From: Nocardioides carbamazepini
GTDB lineage: Bacteria; Actinomycetota; Actinomycetes; Propionibacteriales; Nocardioidaceae
NCBI RefSeq assembly: GCF_024614185.1
Contig: NZ_JAHTLF010000003.1
Span: 186,001 to 250,000 of the forward strand
Direction: 5' to 3'
DNA length: 64,000 bases
Positions within the stretch are counted from its first letter, which is position 1, and each line of letters begins with the position of its first letter. Position numbers and translations under genes: made by a program. The notes beneath the pieces are model-generated. The model saw only the letters and a list, made by a program, of their open reading frames with translations, was not told the origin of the DNA and ran no database searches. Positions 8,392 through 16,358 of the stretch are shown in pieces.

Positions 8392-8955
8392 TCAGCGGCG
8401 GACCAGGTCGATCGTCCACCACAGCTGCCTGCCCTCCGCGTGCACGCCGAGTCCGGCCAGCCGGAGCCGGCAGTCGAGCAGCACCGCGCGGTGCGGCGGA
8501 CTGGCCAGCCAGCGCTTCAGCGCGCCACGGGCACTCATCGTGCCCATCGCGACCACCTCGCCCATGCGGGAGGCGTCGGCGTACCCCGCCGCGGCGATCC
8601 GGTCCCGCAGCGACGCCTCGCCGGGCACCTGGTGGGTGAGCGCGCGATGCGCGGCCATCGCCGTGGAGTGCGCCGCCGCCGAGGCGTGGAGACCCTCGGC
8701 GGGGCGCAGGCGGCGGCACCCGGCCTTGCGCCGCGCGCCGTTGACCTGGTGGAGCAGCCGCACCTCGATCCGGGCGGTGTCCGTCGCCGGCGGCACGCGG
8801 GCCGCGGCGGCTGTCCAGGTGGTTGCCGGGGCGGCGACCGGGCTGGCTGTTGCGGGCGGTGGCGCCGGGAGCACGGTCAGCAGTGCTGTCGCGACGACGG
8901 TGACGATGCTGACGACGGTGAGGAGGAGGGATGCCGAGCGCACGGGCAGCATCAT
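8392..8955 (-). CDS. Secreted CAP/SCP-domain protein 1
   Basis: A 187-residue exported protein of the CAP superfamily (cysteine-rich secretory proteins, antigen 5, PR-1). A signal peptide or membrane anchor covers residues 5-30 (LLLTVVSIVTVVATALLTVL), and an Ala/Pro-rich linker leads to the CAP domain from about residue 60. Signature pieces are LLHQVNGARRKAGC, HSTAMAAH and PPHRAVLLDCRL. Compared with the two neighbouring paralogues it has lost the usual HxxxN pattern after the proline pair (HRAVLLD instead of HR.NILD), so it is the most diverged copy. Bacterial CAP proteins are surface proteins of largely unknown role. Confidence 0.85.
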   Translation of the reverse strand: MMLPVRSASLLLTVVSIVTVVATALLTVLPAPPPATASPVAAPATTWTAAAARVPPATDTARIEVRLLHQVNGARRKAGCRRLRPAEGLHASAAAHSTAMAAHRALTHQVPGEASLRDRIAAAGYADASRMGEVVAMGTMSARGALKRWLASPPHRAVLLDCRLRLAGLGVHAEGRQLWWTIDLVRR

Positions 8956-8984
8956 GGCGGTGAACGGGGCGATCCGTCAGCCCC

Positions 8985-9521
8985 TCAGCGCACCCCGAAG
9001 TCCTGGGTCCACCACAGCCGGGGCCCCTCCTGCACCGCGCCGACGCCGACCTCGCGCAGGCCGCAGTCGAGGATGTTGGCGCGATGGGTCGGGCTCTCCA
9101 TCCAGGCCTTCAGCACCGCGCCCGGGGTGGCGAACCCGGTCGCGACGTTCTCCGCGAGCCGCAGCCAGCCGTCGTACCCCGCCGCGGCCGCCCGCTGCCC
9201 GAGCGTCGGCTCGCCCGGCAGGTAGTGCGCCATGGTCCGCGCCGCCGCCATGGCGACGCTGTGGGTGCGGGCCGCCCGCCGCAGCTTGCGGTTGAGTCGC
9301 ACCGGCGGACAGCCGTGCTCGGCGCGGTGCCTGTTCACGTGCCGGATCACCCGCTGCTCGAGGGCCGGGGCGAGCAGGAGCTCCTCGGCGCCGGCCGTGC
9401 TCACGGGCGCGCTTCCCGCCGCGGCCGGCGGCGACTGGAACGGCAGGACGGCGACGACCGCGAGGGCGACAAGAGCGCCGAGGAGTGCCATCAGGACGGT
9501 CCGGGAGCAGCGGGGCAGCAT
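8985..9521 (-). CDS. Secreted CAP/SCP-domain protein 2
   Basis: A 178-residue exported CAP protein. The signal peptide is residues 1-35 (VLMALLGALVALAVVAVLPF), and the CAP domain starts near residue 57 with RVIRHVNRHRAEHGCPPV. Conserved elements are HSVAMAAA, a GYDGWLRLAENVA stretch and SPTHRANILDCGLREVGVG, the classic CAP ending. The two cysteines flank the domain and probably form a disulphide. It lies 29 bp from the stop side of CAP protein 1 on the same strand and is the middle member of a three-gene tandem family. Confidence 0.88.
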   Translation of the reverse strand: MLPRCSRTVLMALLGALVALAVVAVLPFQSPPAAAGSAPVSTAGAEELLLAPALEQRVIRHVNRHRAEHGCPPVRLNRKLRRAARTHSVAMAAARTMAHYLPGEPTLGQRAAAAGYDGWLRLAENVATGFATPGAVLKAWMESPTHRANILDCGLREVGVGAVQEGPRLWWTQDFGVR

Positions 9522-9619
9522 GTACCCGATCGTCGTGGGCGGAGGGTCCCGGCCGCGTCGGTGCTCCGTCTCGGCTCTCCTGGCCCCGAAGGGCTAGCAA
9601 AATCCGGCGATCGTGTCCC

Positions 9620-10153
9620 TCAGCGGGTCCCGAAGTCCTGGGTCCACCACAGCTGGTCGTCGTGGAGCACGACGCCGACACCGAGGTCGCGCAGGCGGCA
9701 GTTGAGGATGTTCTTGCGGTGGCTGGGGCTGTTCATCCAGGCGGTCATCACCGACTCCGGTGAGCTGAACCCCCGCGCGATGTTCTCCGCCACCAGCGTC
9801 CAGCCGCGGTAGCCCGCCCGGGTGATCCGCGTCGAGAACTTCGCCTCTCCTGGCAGCTGGTGGGACATCACACCCGCCACCGACATCGCCACGGTGTGCC
9901 GCCGTGCCGCCTTGCGCAGCTTCTTCGACGGCTTCAGCGCCCGACAGCCGTTGCTGGTGCGCTCGGCGTTGGTCAGCTCGAGGATCTGATCCTCCATGGC
10001 ACGTTGCACCAGCTTGCGGGCCGGTACGACGTCCGGTGAGGCCGGACGCAGCACCGCCGTCGACGTCGTACCGGCGCTCGCTCCGGCCGACATCGGCGCG
10101 AGCAGCGCCAGACCGAGCGCGAGGCACCCCACCATTCCGAGTAGGCGGATCAT
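9620..10153 (-). CDS. Secreted CAP/SCP-domain protein 3
   Basis: A 177-residue exported CAP protein and first of the tandem trio in transcription order. ATG 10153 gives a well-formed signal peptide (MIRLLGMVGCLALGLALLAP, then SAGASAG). An in-frame GTG at 10171 would add six residues and is the alternative. The CAP core runs from about residue 60: ILELTNAERTSNGCRALKP, HTVAMSVAG, GYRGWTLVAENIARGF and SPSHRKNILNCRLRDLGVG. It shares the ending LWWTQDFG with CAP protein 2, showing recent duplication. It is divergent from the M13 peptidase gene. Confidence 0.87.
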   Translation of the reverse strand: MIRLLGMVGCLALGLALLAPMSAGASAGTTSTAVLRPASPDVVPARKLVQRAMEDQILELTNAERTSNGCRALKPSKKLRKAARRHTVAMSVAGVMSHQLPGEAKFSTRITRAGYRGWTLVAENIARGFSSPESVMTAWMNSPSHRKNILNCRLRDLGVGVVLHDDQLWWTQDFGTR

Positions 10154-10246
10154 GGAGCACCCATCGGTCACTCCGGTGGGCGGTCTGAGCGTGGTCCCGG
10201 AAAGTCAGGACGTTGGTCCCGGCAGGCGTCCCTGGTCCCGACTGCG

Positions 10247-10252
10247 TAGGCT
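10247..10252 (+). promoter_or_regulatory. -10 hexamer, leaderless promoter for M13 peptidase
   Basis: TAGGCT ends 6 bp before GTG 10259. There is no ribosome-binding site, so the transcript probably starts at the GTG. Confidence 0.6.
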
Positions 10253-10258
10253 CGGCGC

Positions 10259-12232
10259 GTGAGCATCCTCGACGACGCCCGCCCGGGCATGGACCTCGAC
10301 ATCCGCCCCCAGGACGACCTCTTCGGCCACGTCAACGGCACCTGGCTGACCGAGACGGAGATCCCGTCGGACCGGTCCAGCTGGGGGCCCTTCGTCCAGC
10401 TCGCCGACCAGGCCGAGGAGGACGTGCGGGCGATCATCACCGAGCTCGCCGCCTCCGCCGGCGAGAGTGCCGACGGGGGCAACGGGGACGCGCGCAAGAT
10501 CGCCGACCTGTTCAACTCCTTCATGGACCTCGATCGGGTCGAGGCGGCCGGGATCGCCCCCGCCCAACCGCTCATCGACGGGGTCGCCGGACTGCGTGAC
10601 GTCCGCGACCTCGCGGCGTTCCTCGGCGAGTTCGAGCGGATCGGCGGCTACGGCCTCTTCGGCTCCTATGTCGACACCGACGACCGGCAGTCCGACCGCT
10701 ACCTCTTCCACCTCGTGCAGGGCGGGCTCGGGCTGCCCGACGAGTCGTACTACCGCGACGAGAAGTTCGCCGAGATCCGCGAGGCGTACGTCGGCTACCT
10801 CACCCGGCTGCTCGCCCTCGGCGGTCACGACGCCCCTGCCGCCGCGGCCCAGCGGATCCTCGCCCTCGACACCGAGCTCGCCCAGGGCCACTGGGAGCGC
10901 GCCGAGACCCGCGACGTCCAGAAGACCTACAACCTGCTCACCGGCGACGAGCTCAAGGCGCTGTGCCCGGCCTTCGACTGGGACGCCTATGTCACCAACC
11001 TGGGCGGACGCGTCGGCGGCGAGCACGCCACGATCGCCGAGGTCGTGGTGCGCCAGCCGTCGTACCTCGAGCACCTCTCCGGCGTCCTCGAGGCGACCCC
11101 GATCGAGGTCTGGCGCGACTGGTTCCTGTCCCGCGTGCTGCGCTCGGCGGCGCCGTACCTCACCGACGAGCTGGTGCAGGCCAACTTCGACTTCTACGGC
11201 CGCACCCTCTCCGGCACGCCGGAGCTGCGGGCCCGCTGGAAGCGCGCGGTCGCCTTCGTCGAGGGCGCGATGGGCGAGGCGGTCGGCAAGGAGTACGTCG
11301 CGCGGCACTTCCCGCCGACGTCCAAGGCGATGATGGACGAGCTGGTCGCCAACCTGCTGGCCGCCTACCGCCAGTCGATCAGCAAGCTCGACTGGATGAC
11401 CGACGAGACCAAGGAGCGGGCCTACGACAAGCTCGCGACCTTCCGGCCCAAGATCGGCTACCCGGAGCGGTTCCGCGACTACAGTGCGCTGGTCGTCGTA
11501 CCGGACGATCTGGTGGCCAACGCCCAGGCCGCCGCCGGCTTCGAGACCGACCGTCAGCTCGCCAAGATCGGCTCGCCGGTCGACCGCGACGAGTGGTTCA
11601 TGCTGCCGCAGACCGTCAACGCCTACTACAACCCCGGCACCAACGAGATCTGCTTCCCCGCGGGCATCCTGCAGAGGCCGTTCTTCAGCCCCGACGCGCT
11701 CGCGGCCGAGAACTACGGCGGCATCGGGGCCGTGATCGGGCACGAGGTCGGCCACGGCTTCGACGACCAGGGTGCGCAGTACGACGGCGACGGGAACCTC
11801 AACGACTGGTGGACCACCGACGACAAGGCCGCCTTCGAGGTGAAGTCGAAGGCGCTGATCGCCCAGTACGACGGCTTCGCGCCGCGGAACCTGCCCGGCG
11901 AGCACGTCAACGGCGCGCTCACCGTGGGCGAGAACATTGGCGACCTCGGCGGCCTGACCATCGCGCACACGGCGTACCTCATCGCGGAGGGGGCGGCGGG
12001 CGGCGCGGTCTCCACGGAGGACCGCAAGACCCTGTTCCTCAACTGGGCCTACGTGTGGCGGACCAAGCGCCGTCTCGAGCAGGAGCAGCAGTACCTCACC
12101 ATCGACCCGCACAGCCCGCCGGAGTTCCGCGCCAACATCGTGCGCAACCTCGACGAGTTCCACGAGGTCTTCGGCACCGCGCCCGGTGACGGTCTGTGGC
12201 TGGAGCCGGCCGACCGCGTCCGGATCTGGTGA
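10259..12232 (+). CDS. M13 family zinc metallopeptidase (neprilysin/PepO-like)
   Basis: A 657-residue peptidase of family M13. The zinc motif HEVGH is at residues 495-499 within VIGHEVGHGFDDQGAQYD, and the third ligand glutamate is in ENIGDLGG at 558-565. The substrate-site motif NAYYNP precedes the zinc site, and the C-terminus ends in the family-typical ...ADRVRIW. No signal peptide or membrane anchor is present, so unlike eukaryotic neprilysin it should be cytoplasmic, as PepO and mycobacterial Zmp1 are thought to be unless exported unconventionally. It probably cuts oligopeptides. The DUF2470 gene follows after 5 bp. Confidence 0.95.
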   Translation: MSILDDARPGMDLDIRPQDDLFGHVNGTWLTETEIPSDRSSWGPFVQLADQAEEDVRAIITELAASAGESADGGNGDARKIADLFNSFMDLDRVEAAGIAPAQPLIDGVAGLRDVRDLAAFLGEFERIGGYGLFGSYVDTDDRQSDRYLFHLVQGGLGLPDESYYRDEKFAEIREAYVGYLTRLLALGGHDAPAAAAQRILALDTELAQGHWERAETRDVQKTYNLLTGDELKALCPAFDWDAYVTNLGGRVGGEHATIAEVVVRQPSYLEHLSGVLEATPIEVWRDWFLSRVLRSAAPYLTDELVQANFDFYGRTLSGTPELRARWKRAVAFVEGAMGEAVGKEYVARHFPPTSKAMMDELVANLLAAYRQSISKLDWMTDETKERAYDKLATFRPKIGYPERFRDYSALVVVPDDLVANAQAAAGFETDRQLAKIGSPVDRDEWFMLPQTVNAYYNPGTNEICFPAGILQRPFFSPDALAAENYGGIGAVIGHEVGHGFDDQGAQYDGDGNLNDWWTTDDKAAFEVKSKALIAQYDGFAPRNLPGEHVNGALTVGENIGDLGGLTIAHTAYLIAEGAAGGAVSTEDRKTLFLNWAYVWRTKRRLEQEQQYLTIDPHSPPEFRANIVRNLDEFHEVFGTAPGDGLWLEPADRVRIW

Positions 12233-12237
12233 CGCGG

Positions 12238-12543
12238 ATGCCGCACGCCTTCGACCCCGCCGTCGTCGACGCGGTGCTCGCCCACATGAACGGTGACCAC
12301 CTCGACGACAACCTGCTGATCGTGCGCGCCCACGGAGTGCCCGAGGCGACCGCCGCCTCGATGAGCGACGTCGACGGCGATGCCGGGACCTGGACCGTCA
12401 TCGGGCCCGAGGGCCCGGTCGGCGAGCGCCGGATCCGATGGCCGGGCGGCCCGATCGTCGAGCGCGCGGAGATCCGTCGCGAGGTCGTCGCGCTGTACGA
12501 CGCCGCGTGCGCCGCGCTCGGCGTGGAGCCTCGCCCGCACTGA
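12238..12543 (+). CDS. DUF2470 domain protein
   Basis: A 101-residue protein made of a single DUF2470 domain, recognisable by VLAHMNGDHLDDNLLIVRA near residue 14. In larger proteins this domain forms the C-terminal part of haem-oxygenase-like HugZ and of flavin-split-barrel proteins; a stand-alone copy has no proven function. ATG 12238 lies 5 bp after the M13 peptidase stop, so the two are probably one transcript, without an obvious functional link. A 13-bp tandem repeat starts 19 bp after its stop. Confidence 0.82.
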   Translation: MPHAFDPAVVDAVLAHMNGDHLDDNLLIVRAHGVPEATAASMSDVDGDAGTWTVIGPEGPVGERRIRWPGGPIVERAEIRREVVALYDAACAALGVEPRPH

Positions 12544-12562
12544 TCCGCGTCCGCACTGCTCG

Positions 12563-12623
12563 GGCTCCGGGCTCAGGCTCCGGGCTCAGGCTCCGGGCTC
12601 AGGCTCCGGGCTCAGGCTCCGGG
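12563..12623. repeat. 13-bp tandem repeat carrying repeated stop codons
   Basis: GGCTCCGGGCTCA is repeated four times without error (12563-12614), followed by a partial fifth unit. On the minus strand each unit reads TGAGCCCGGAGCC, and the first TGA is the stop codon of the gene at 12612-13076. Because 13 is not a multiple of three, the array puts a TGA in all three minus-strand frames. Confidence 0.92.
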
Positions 12624-13076
12624 GAGCACGGCGCAGACGGCCCGGAGGGTGAGAGTGTCCCCGCTCTCGCTGAGGCCGGGCGACCACGCGGTTGCACCCG
12701 TGGCGGTGATCTCGACCTGGGCCCCGGCGCGACTGCTCGCCAGCCAGGCGTTCGCGGTGACGATCGAGGTGCCGCCGGGGCACGCGGCGACGGCCTTGTT
12801 CCAGCCGCCGTTGGGAACGGCCGCCGACGCGTTCACCACCACGACGCCGGTCAGCCCGCGGGCGGCGGCGGCGAGGTCGCTGCTCGTGAGGCTGCCGTCC
12901 TGGATGTCCGCACCGCCGAGGGATCCGTCCTTGATGTCCTTGGTGGTGACGGTGTTGTTCTTGATCTGCTTGCCGGTGATCATCGCGCCGGCGACGGCAC
13001 CGCTCGTGCCGGCCGTCAGGACGAGGCCCGTGGCCACGGCGACGGCGGCGATGCCGGACTTGGTGAAGAGTGCCAT
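12612..13076 (-). CDS. Exported protein with short beta-helix-like repeats
   Basis: A 154-residue exported protein. Residues 1-30 form a signal peptide (IAAVAVATGLVLTAGTSGAVA). The next 45 residues contain a degenerate repeat of about 11 residues: KNNTVTTKDI, KDGSLGGADI, QDGSLTSSDL. This pattern of I-x-D/N-G/N-S/T-L is common in actinobacterial secreted proteins of unknown role and suggests a small beta-solenoid. The C-terminal 75 residues look like a beta-rich domain with two cysteines. The start has a good ribosome site (GGAGCC). The stop codon lies in a 13-bp tandem repeat. Function is unknown. Confidence 0.78.
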   Translation of the reverse strand: MALFTKSGIAAVAVATGLVLTAGTSGAVAGAMITGKQIKNNTVTTKDIKDGSLGGADIQDGSLTSSDLAAAARGLTGVVVVNASAAVPNGGWNKAVAACPGGTSIVTANAWLASSRAGAQVEITATGATAWSPGLSESGDTLTLRAVCAVLPGA

Positions 13077-13115
13077 GACGGCTCCTGGTCTGTTGCTGGT
13101 GGATGAGGGGGCCCG

Positions 13116-13142
13116 GTCAGGTGGGTCAGGTGGGTCAGGTGG
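13116..13142. repeat. 9-bp tandem repeat at a stop codon
   Basis: GTCAGGTGG is repeated three times. On the minus strand this gives CCACCTGAC units, and the TGA of the inner unit (13135-13137) is the stop codon of the lipoprotein gene that follows. The arrangement mirrors the repeats at 12563-12623 and 44473-44536. Confidence 0.85.
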
Positions 13143-13725
13143 CGTCGACCATCAGCCGCAGCAGCCTCTCGCTGACCGCGACGAGCTCCTCCTCGCTCAT
13201 GCCGGTGGCCTGCGCGAGGTTGAGCGTGTAGACGACCTGGCCGACGAGCGCGCCCCCACCTACCTGGAGGTTCCCACCGCCGGCGACGGTGCCGATGTCC
13301 ACGTACGCCGCGTCCCCGATGCCGGCGAGATCGTGTCGGGTCGGCTCGTCCATCGCGCCCTTCGAGCCCGACTGGTAGGCCTCGTACCCGCCGCCGGCCT
13401 CGACGTCGATCGCGCCGAGCGAGCCGCTGAGGGCCCGCGGGTCCTCCTGCTCGAACTCGCAGGCGTCGAACGGGCCGGTGCTCGTGGTCATCGCGGCCCC
13501 CACCGCCGCGGTGAGCTGGTCGGCGCTCACCAGGTCGCAGAACACCGGCAGGACCGCGTCGTCGGCGTCCCCGCCGTCCCCGTCATCCGTGCCGTCGGCG
13601 CTGGGCGCGCCGGTCGCGGCGGACGGCGTCGGGTCCGAACCGGACGCGGCATCGCCGTCGTCGCCGCAGCCCGCCACCAGCATCATCACGAGCAGCAGCC
13701 CGCCGATCGTCGCCCCATGCCGCAT
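13135..13725 (-). CDS. Lipoprotein, DUF3558-like
   Basis: A 196-residue lipoprotein. The signal peptide ends with the lipobox LVAGC (cysteine at about residue 20), followed by an Asp/Ser/Thr-rich tether to residue 58. The mature domain starts VFCDLVSADQLTAAVG and contains a second cysteine in FDACEF, a layout like the DUF3558 family of mycobacterial and actinobacterial lipoproteins. Role is unknown. ATG 13725 is chosen because a strong GGAGGAG precedes it by 5 bp and the lipobox is then correctly placed; the frame runs on upstream without meaning. It is divergent from the double-LuxR regulator. Confidence 0.82.
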   Translation of the reverse strand: MRHGATIGGLLLVMMLVAGCGDDGDAASGSDPTPSAATGAPSADGTDDGDGGDADDAVLPVFCDLVSADQLTAAVGAAMTTSTGPFDACEFEQEDPRALSGSLGAIDVEAGGGYEAYQSGSKGAMDEPTRHDLAGIGDAAYVDIGTVAGGGNLQVGGGALVGQVVYTLNLAQATGMSEEELVAVSERLLRLMVDAT

Positions 13726-13848
13726 CTCGGCTCCTCCGTCTCTCGCGACGGCTGACTCTTCCGGACGGGGGTGGGGCGCGTCGGTAGGGAACAGTCGTAA
13801 TTCGAGAACCGGTCCGATGGCCCCGTGGTCCGTGGGAGCGTTCGAGTC

Positions 13849-15459
13849 ATGGACCGCGACCGCCTGCTCGCCGACGTGCTCCGGCACCTGGCCGACGGGA
13901 CGGCGGAGGCGGGCCGCGAGGCGGCCCTGGCCGCGGCGCACGACGGTGACGCGGCGGCGTACGGCATCGCTGCGCTCGCGGACTTCTGGCTCGGCGACTT
14001 CGCCGACGCCACGCGGCATGCGACCACCGGGCTGGCCGCCGCGGACGACGACCGGGCACGGGGGCTGTGCCTCGCGGTCACGGTGCTCGCCGCGGGCGGC
14101 GACCTCGCCGCACCGGCCGCCGACGACGCCGCGCTGCGCGACCTGCTCGCCGCCGTGGACGACGCGGCCTCCCGGTGGTGGTCGGCGGTGCGGTACGTCG
14201 CGGCGGAGGCCGCCCTCGTGGGCGCCCGGATCCGCGACGCCGCGGAGCTCGACGCGGCGGGTCCGCCGGCCGGGGCGGCCTGGGCCGGCCACCCGTTCGC
14301 GACCCTGATGTGGGTCTGCCAGGCGCGGATCGCCGCCTTCTCCGGCCGGATCGAGCGTGCGGACGCGCTGCTCGGCACGGTCCGGGCATCGGTCGTGCCC
14401 GACAGTCGGCTCGCCCCGGTGGTCGAGGCGGTGGCGGTCCTGGTGCGCGGGAACGCGGGCGACGCCGACGGCATCCGGATCGCTGCGGAGATCGCCGCCC
14501 ACGTCCCCGCCCGCCCGCGCGACTTCATCGACCGCGGGGCGCTGCTCCTGCTGTCGTACGGCGCCATCGCGGTCTACGACGTCGCCGCGGCCGCGGCGCT
14601 GGCCTTTCGCGCCGGCGCCGACGAGGCACTGAGCCGATGCACCCTCATCGACCGGGCGATCTGCTTCGAGATGCTGCTCCACGCCGCGCTGCTGGAGGAG
14701 GATCGCGGCGCGGTCGAGGCCTGGCTGGCCGCGCTGGCCGACCTCGCCGAGCACCGGGTCAGCGCGCCCACCGTGCAGCGCGCCCGGGCCCGGGTCGCCC
14801 TGGCCGCCGGCGACGCCGGCACCGCCGTCGCGCTGCTCACCGACAGCATCGCGGCCTGCGTCGCCGACGAGCGCGGGGTCGAGGCCGCGGAGGGGCAGAT
14901 ACTGCTCGCCCGCGCCCGGATCCTCGAGCGCGACCTCGGTGCCGCCTCGCGCAGTCTGCGCGCGCTCGTCGCCGACAGCGACCGGACCGGCTTCGGCGCC
15001 GTACGGCTGGCCGCGGGCGTCACTCTCGCCGCCTCGGGCCGCCGCCTGCCTCCGGTCGCCGGGGCCGGCTGGGACGGCCTGTCCACGCGGGAGGCGGAGG
15101 TGGCCCGCGCGGTGCTGGCCGGCCAGGAGGTCGAGGAGATCGCCGCGGCACTGTTCCTCTCCCCGCGCACCGTCCGCACCCATCTCTCGCGGGTGCTCTG
15201 TGCCTTCGGTGTCGCCACCCGGGTCGGCCTGCTCGCCGCGGTCAGCACCGTCGGGTCGTCGGGCGCCGGCGCTCCGGTCCTGAGCCCGCGTCAGGCCGAG
15301 GTCGCCGCTCTGGTTGCCTCCGGCCGCACCAACCAGCAGATCGCCGGCGAGCTCGGCATCTCCGTGAAGGGCGTCGAGAAGCACGTCGGTGACGTCCTGC
15401 TGCGCTGGAACGCCGGGTCGCGGTTCGAGTTGGCGCGGATCTGGTGGTCCGTCGCCTGA
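13849..15459 (+). CDS. Transcriptional regulator with two tandem LuxR-type HTH domains
   Basis: A 536-residue protein. The first 400 residues are Ala-rich helices in a TPR-like pattern, without the Walker motifs of LAL/MalT regulators. Two complete LuxR/GerE helix-turn-helix domains then follow: residues 411-465 (LSTREAEVARAVLAG, then SPRTVRTHLSRVL) and 478-536 (LSPRQAEVAALVASG, then SVKGVEKHVGDVLLRW), joined by a 12-residue Gly/Ser/Ala linker. Two DNA-binding domains in one chain are unusual and would allow binding of direct repeats as a monomer or of four half-sites as a dimer. The ATG is the best start; no clear ribosome site is seen. The neighbours give no clue to targets. Confidence 0.88.
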   Translation: MDRDRLLADVLRHLADGTAEAGREAALAAAHDGDAAAYGIAALADFWLGDFADATRHATTGLAAADDDRARGLCLAVTVLAAGGDLAAPAADDAALRDLLAAVDDAASRWWSAVRYVAAEAALVGARIRDAAELDAAGPPAGAAWAGHPFATLMWVCQARIAAFSGRIERADALLGTVRASVVPDSRLAPVVEAVAVLVRGNAGDADGIRIAAEIAAHVPARPRDFIDRGALLLLSYGAIAVYDVAAAAALAFRAGADEALSRCTLIDRAICFEMLLHAALLEEDRGAVEAWLAALADLAEHRVSAPTVQRARARVALAAGDAGTAVALLTDSIAACVADERGVEAAEGQILLARARILERDLGAASRSLRALVADSDRTGFGAVRLAAGVTLAASGRRLPPVAGAGWDGLSTREAEVARAVLAGQEVEEIAAALFLSPRTVRTHLSRVLCAFGVATRVGLLAAVSTVGSSGAGAPVLSPRQAEVAALVASGRTNQQIAGELGISVKGVEKHVGDVLLRWNAGSRFELARIWWSVA

Positions 15460-15473
15460 GCCGGTCCGTCCAA

Positions 15474-15590
15474 CGGCCGGCAGCGTGGCGCACGGCCGCC
15501 AGGCGGCACGGTGCGAAGGTGGCGTGGGGATCGGGCTGGGTGGAGCGGCCGGCAGCGTGGCGCACGGCCGCGAAGCGGCACGGTGCGAAG
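15474..15590. repeat. 45-bp direct repeat, 72-bp period
   Basis: The 45 bp at 15474-15518 recur at 15546-15590 with two mismatches. Each copy holds an imperfect hairpin (GCGCACGGCCGC against GCGGCACGGTGCG). The repeat lies between the double-LuxR gene and the terminator of the vapBC operon and contains no plausible gene. Confidence 0.85.
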
Positions 15591-15649
15591 CCCGCGGGGC
15601 GAGCGAAGCGAGTCCCGGGCGGCGAGCGCCGTATGCGACACGCTCGGCC

Positions 15650-15697
15650 CAACAAAAGAGGCGCAACCGCAGGCGTCTCGGGTCGCCTGCGGTTGCG
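15650..15697 (-). terminator. Intrinsic-type terminator of the vapBC operon
   Basis: Arms 15662-15675 and 15684-15697 are perfect 14-bp complements (CGCAACCGCAGGCG) around an 8-base loop. On the minus strand the stem is followed by CCTCTTTTGTT, a T-rich tail, so termination is expected for transcription arriving from vapC. The plus strand lacks a T-run, though the hairpin could still slow polymerase from the LuxR side. Confidence 0.8.
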
Positions 15698-15747
15698 TGA
15701 GCAAGCCTAGGGCACCGTCGCGGGGCGTGTCAGCGGAATCCCGGAAA

Positions 15748-16149
15748 TCAGAGGAGCGGCCGGTGCTGCAGCTCGGTGACGGCCGCGATGGTCTCGAAGT
15801 CGGTGTCCTTGTGGAGCAGCGGGACCTCGTGCCGGATCGCGATTGCGGCGATGAGGCAGTCGATCTTCGAGCGCACCGTGCGCCCGTTGCGGCGCACGGC
15901 GCGATAGATGGAGGCCGCGGCGTGGAAGTCGAGCTCGGCATCGGCCGAGAGGGTCGTGGTCGAGCCGAGGATCCGCTCGATCCGGCGTACGGTGAGCTCG
16001 TCGGTCGGCCCCATCGAGAGCTCCATGACGATGGGCTCCGTCGTCGCCACCTCCTCCCGCCTGACCAGGTCGCGCAGCGGCTCGTTCCCCGGGTGCCCGG
16101 GCCGACGGAAGTAGTCGATCCAGACCGAGCTGTCGACCAGGGTCACCAT
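15748..16149 (-). CDS. vapC: VapC-type PIN-domain ribonuclease toxin
   Basis: A 133-residue PIN-domain protein, the toxin of a type II toxin-antitoxin pair. Acidic metal-binding residues expected for the active site are visible: the first aspartate in [11 protein letters not shown], the glutamate in TEPIVMEL, and the aspartates in [11 protein letters not shown] and HKDTDFE. VapC toxins cut specific tRNAs or rRNA when the antitoxin is degraded. Its start overlaps the end of vapB by 7 bp, so translation is coupled. The target RNA cannot be predicted. Confidence 0.92.
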   Translation of the reverse strand: MVTLVDSSVWIDYFRRPGHPGNEPLRDLVRREEVATTEPIVMELSMGPTDELTVRRIERILGSTTTLSADAELDFHAAASIYRAVRRNGRTVRSKIDCLIAAIAIRHEVPLLHKDTDFETIAAVTELQHRPLL

Positions 16150-16358
16150 GTCTCGACCGGGTCGTCGCGGATCTCGTCGAGGTCGCCGTCCCAGCCCATG
16201 CCTTCGTAGCTGAGGATCTCCTCCGGCGTGAGCTTCGGCCCGGCGGCCCGCCGCAGCGCGAAGTCGACCGCCTCCCGCTTGGTCCGCAGACCGTACTTCT
16301 TCATGACACGGGCGATCAGCTCGTCGTCGATCTCGATGTTGGTGCGTGTCATACACAT
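16143..16358 (-). CDS. vapB: VapB-type antitoxin
   Basis: A 71-residue antitoxin. The N-terminal part [20 protein letters not shown] is the ribbon-helix-helix-like DNA-binding segment of the actinobacterial VapB family, followed by [12 protein letters not shown]. The acidic, tryptophan-containing tail ([15 protein letters not shown]) is the part expected to wrap the toxin. ATG 16358 fits best because GGGAGG lies 9 bp ahead of it; a second ATG at 16352 is possible. VapB normally represses its own promoter together with VapC. Confidence 0.9.
   Translation of the reverse strand: MCMTRTNIEIDDELIARVMKKYGLRTKREAVDFALRRAAGPKLTPEEILSYEGMGWDGDLDEIRDDPVETW

Noticed and set aside
10205..12163. 650-codon open frame opposite the M13 peptidase
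   Set aside because: Composition is typical of an antisense shadow; the zinc motifs are on the plus strand.
13135..15666. 843-codon minus-strand frame reading through the LuxR region into the lipoprotein
   Set aside because: Only the last 196 codons have a ribosome site, signal peptide and lipobox; the rest is the shadow of the regulator gene.
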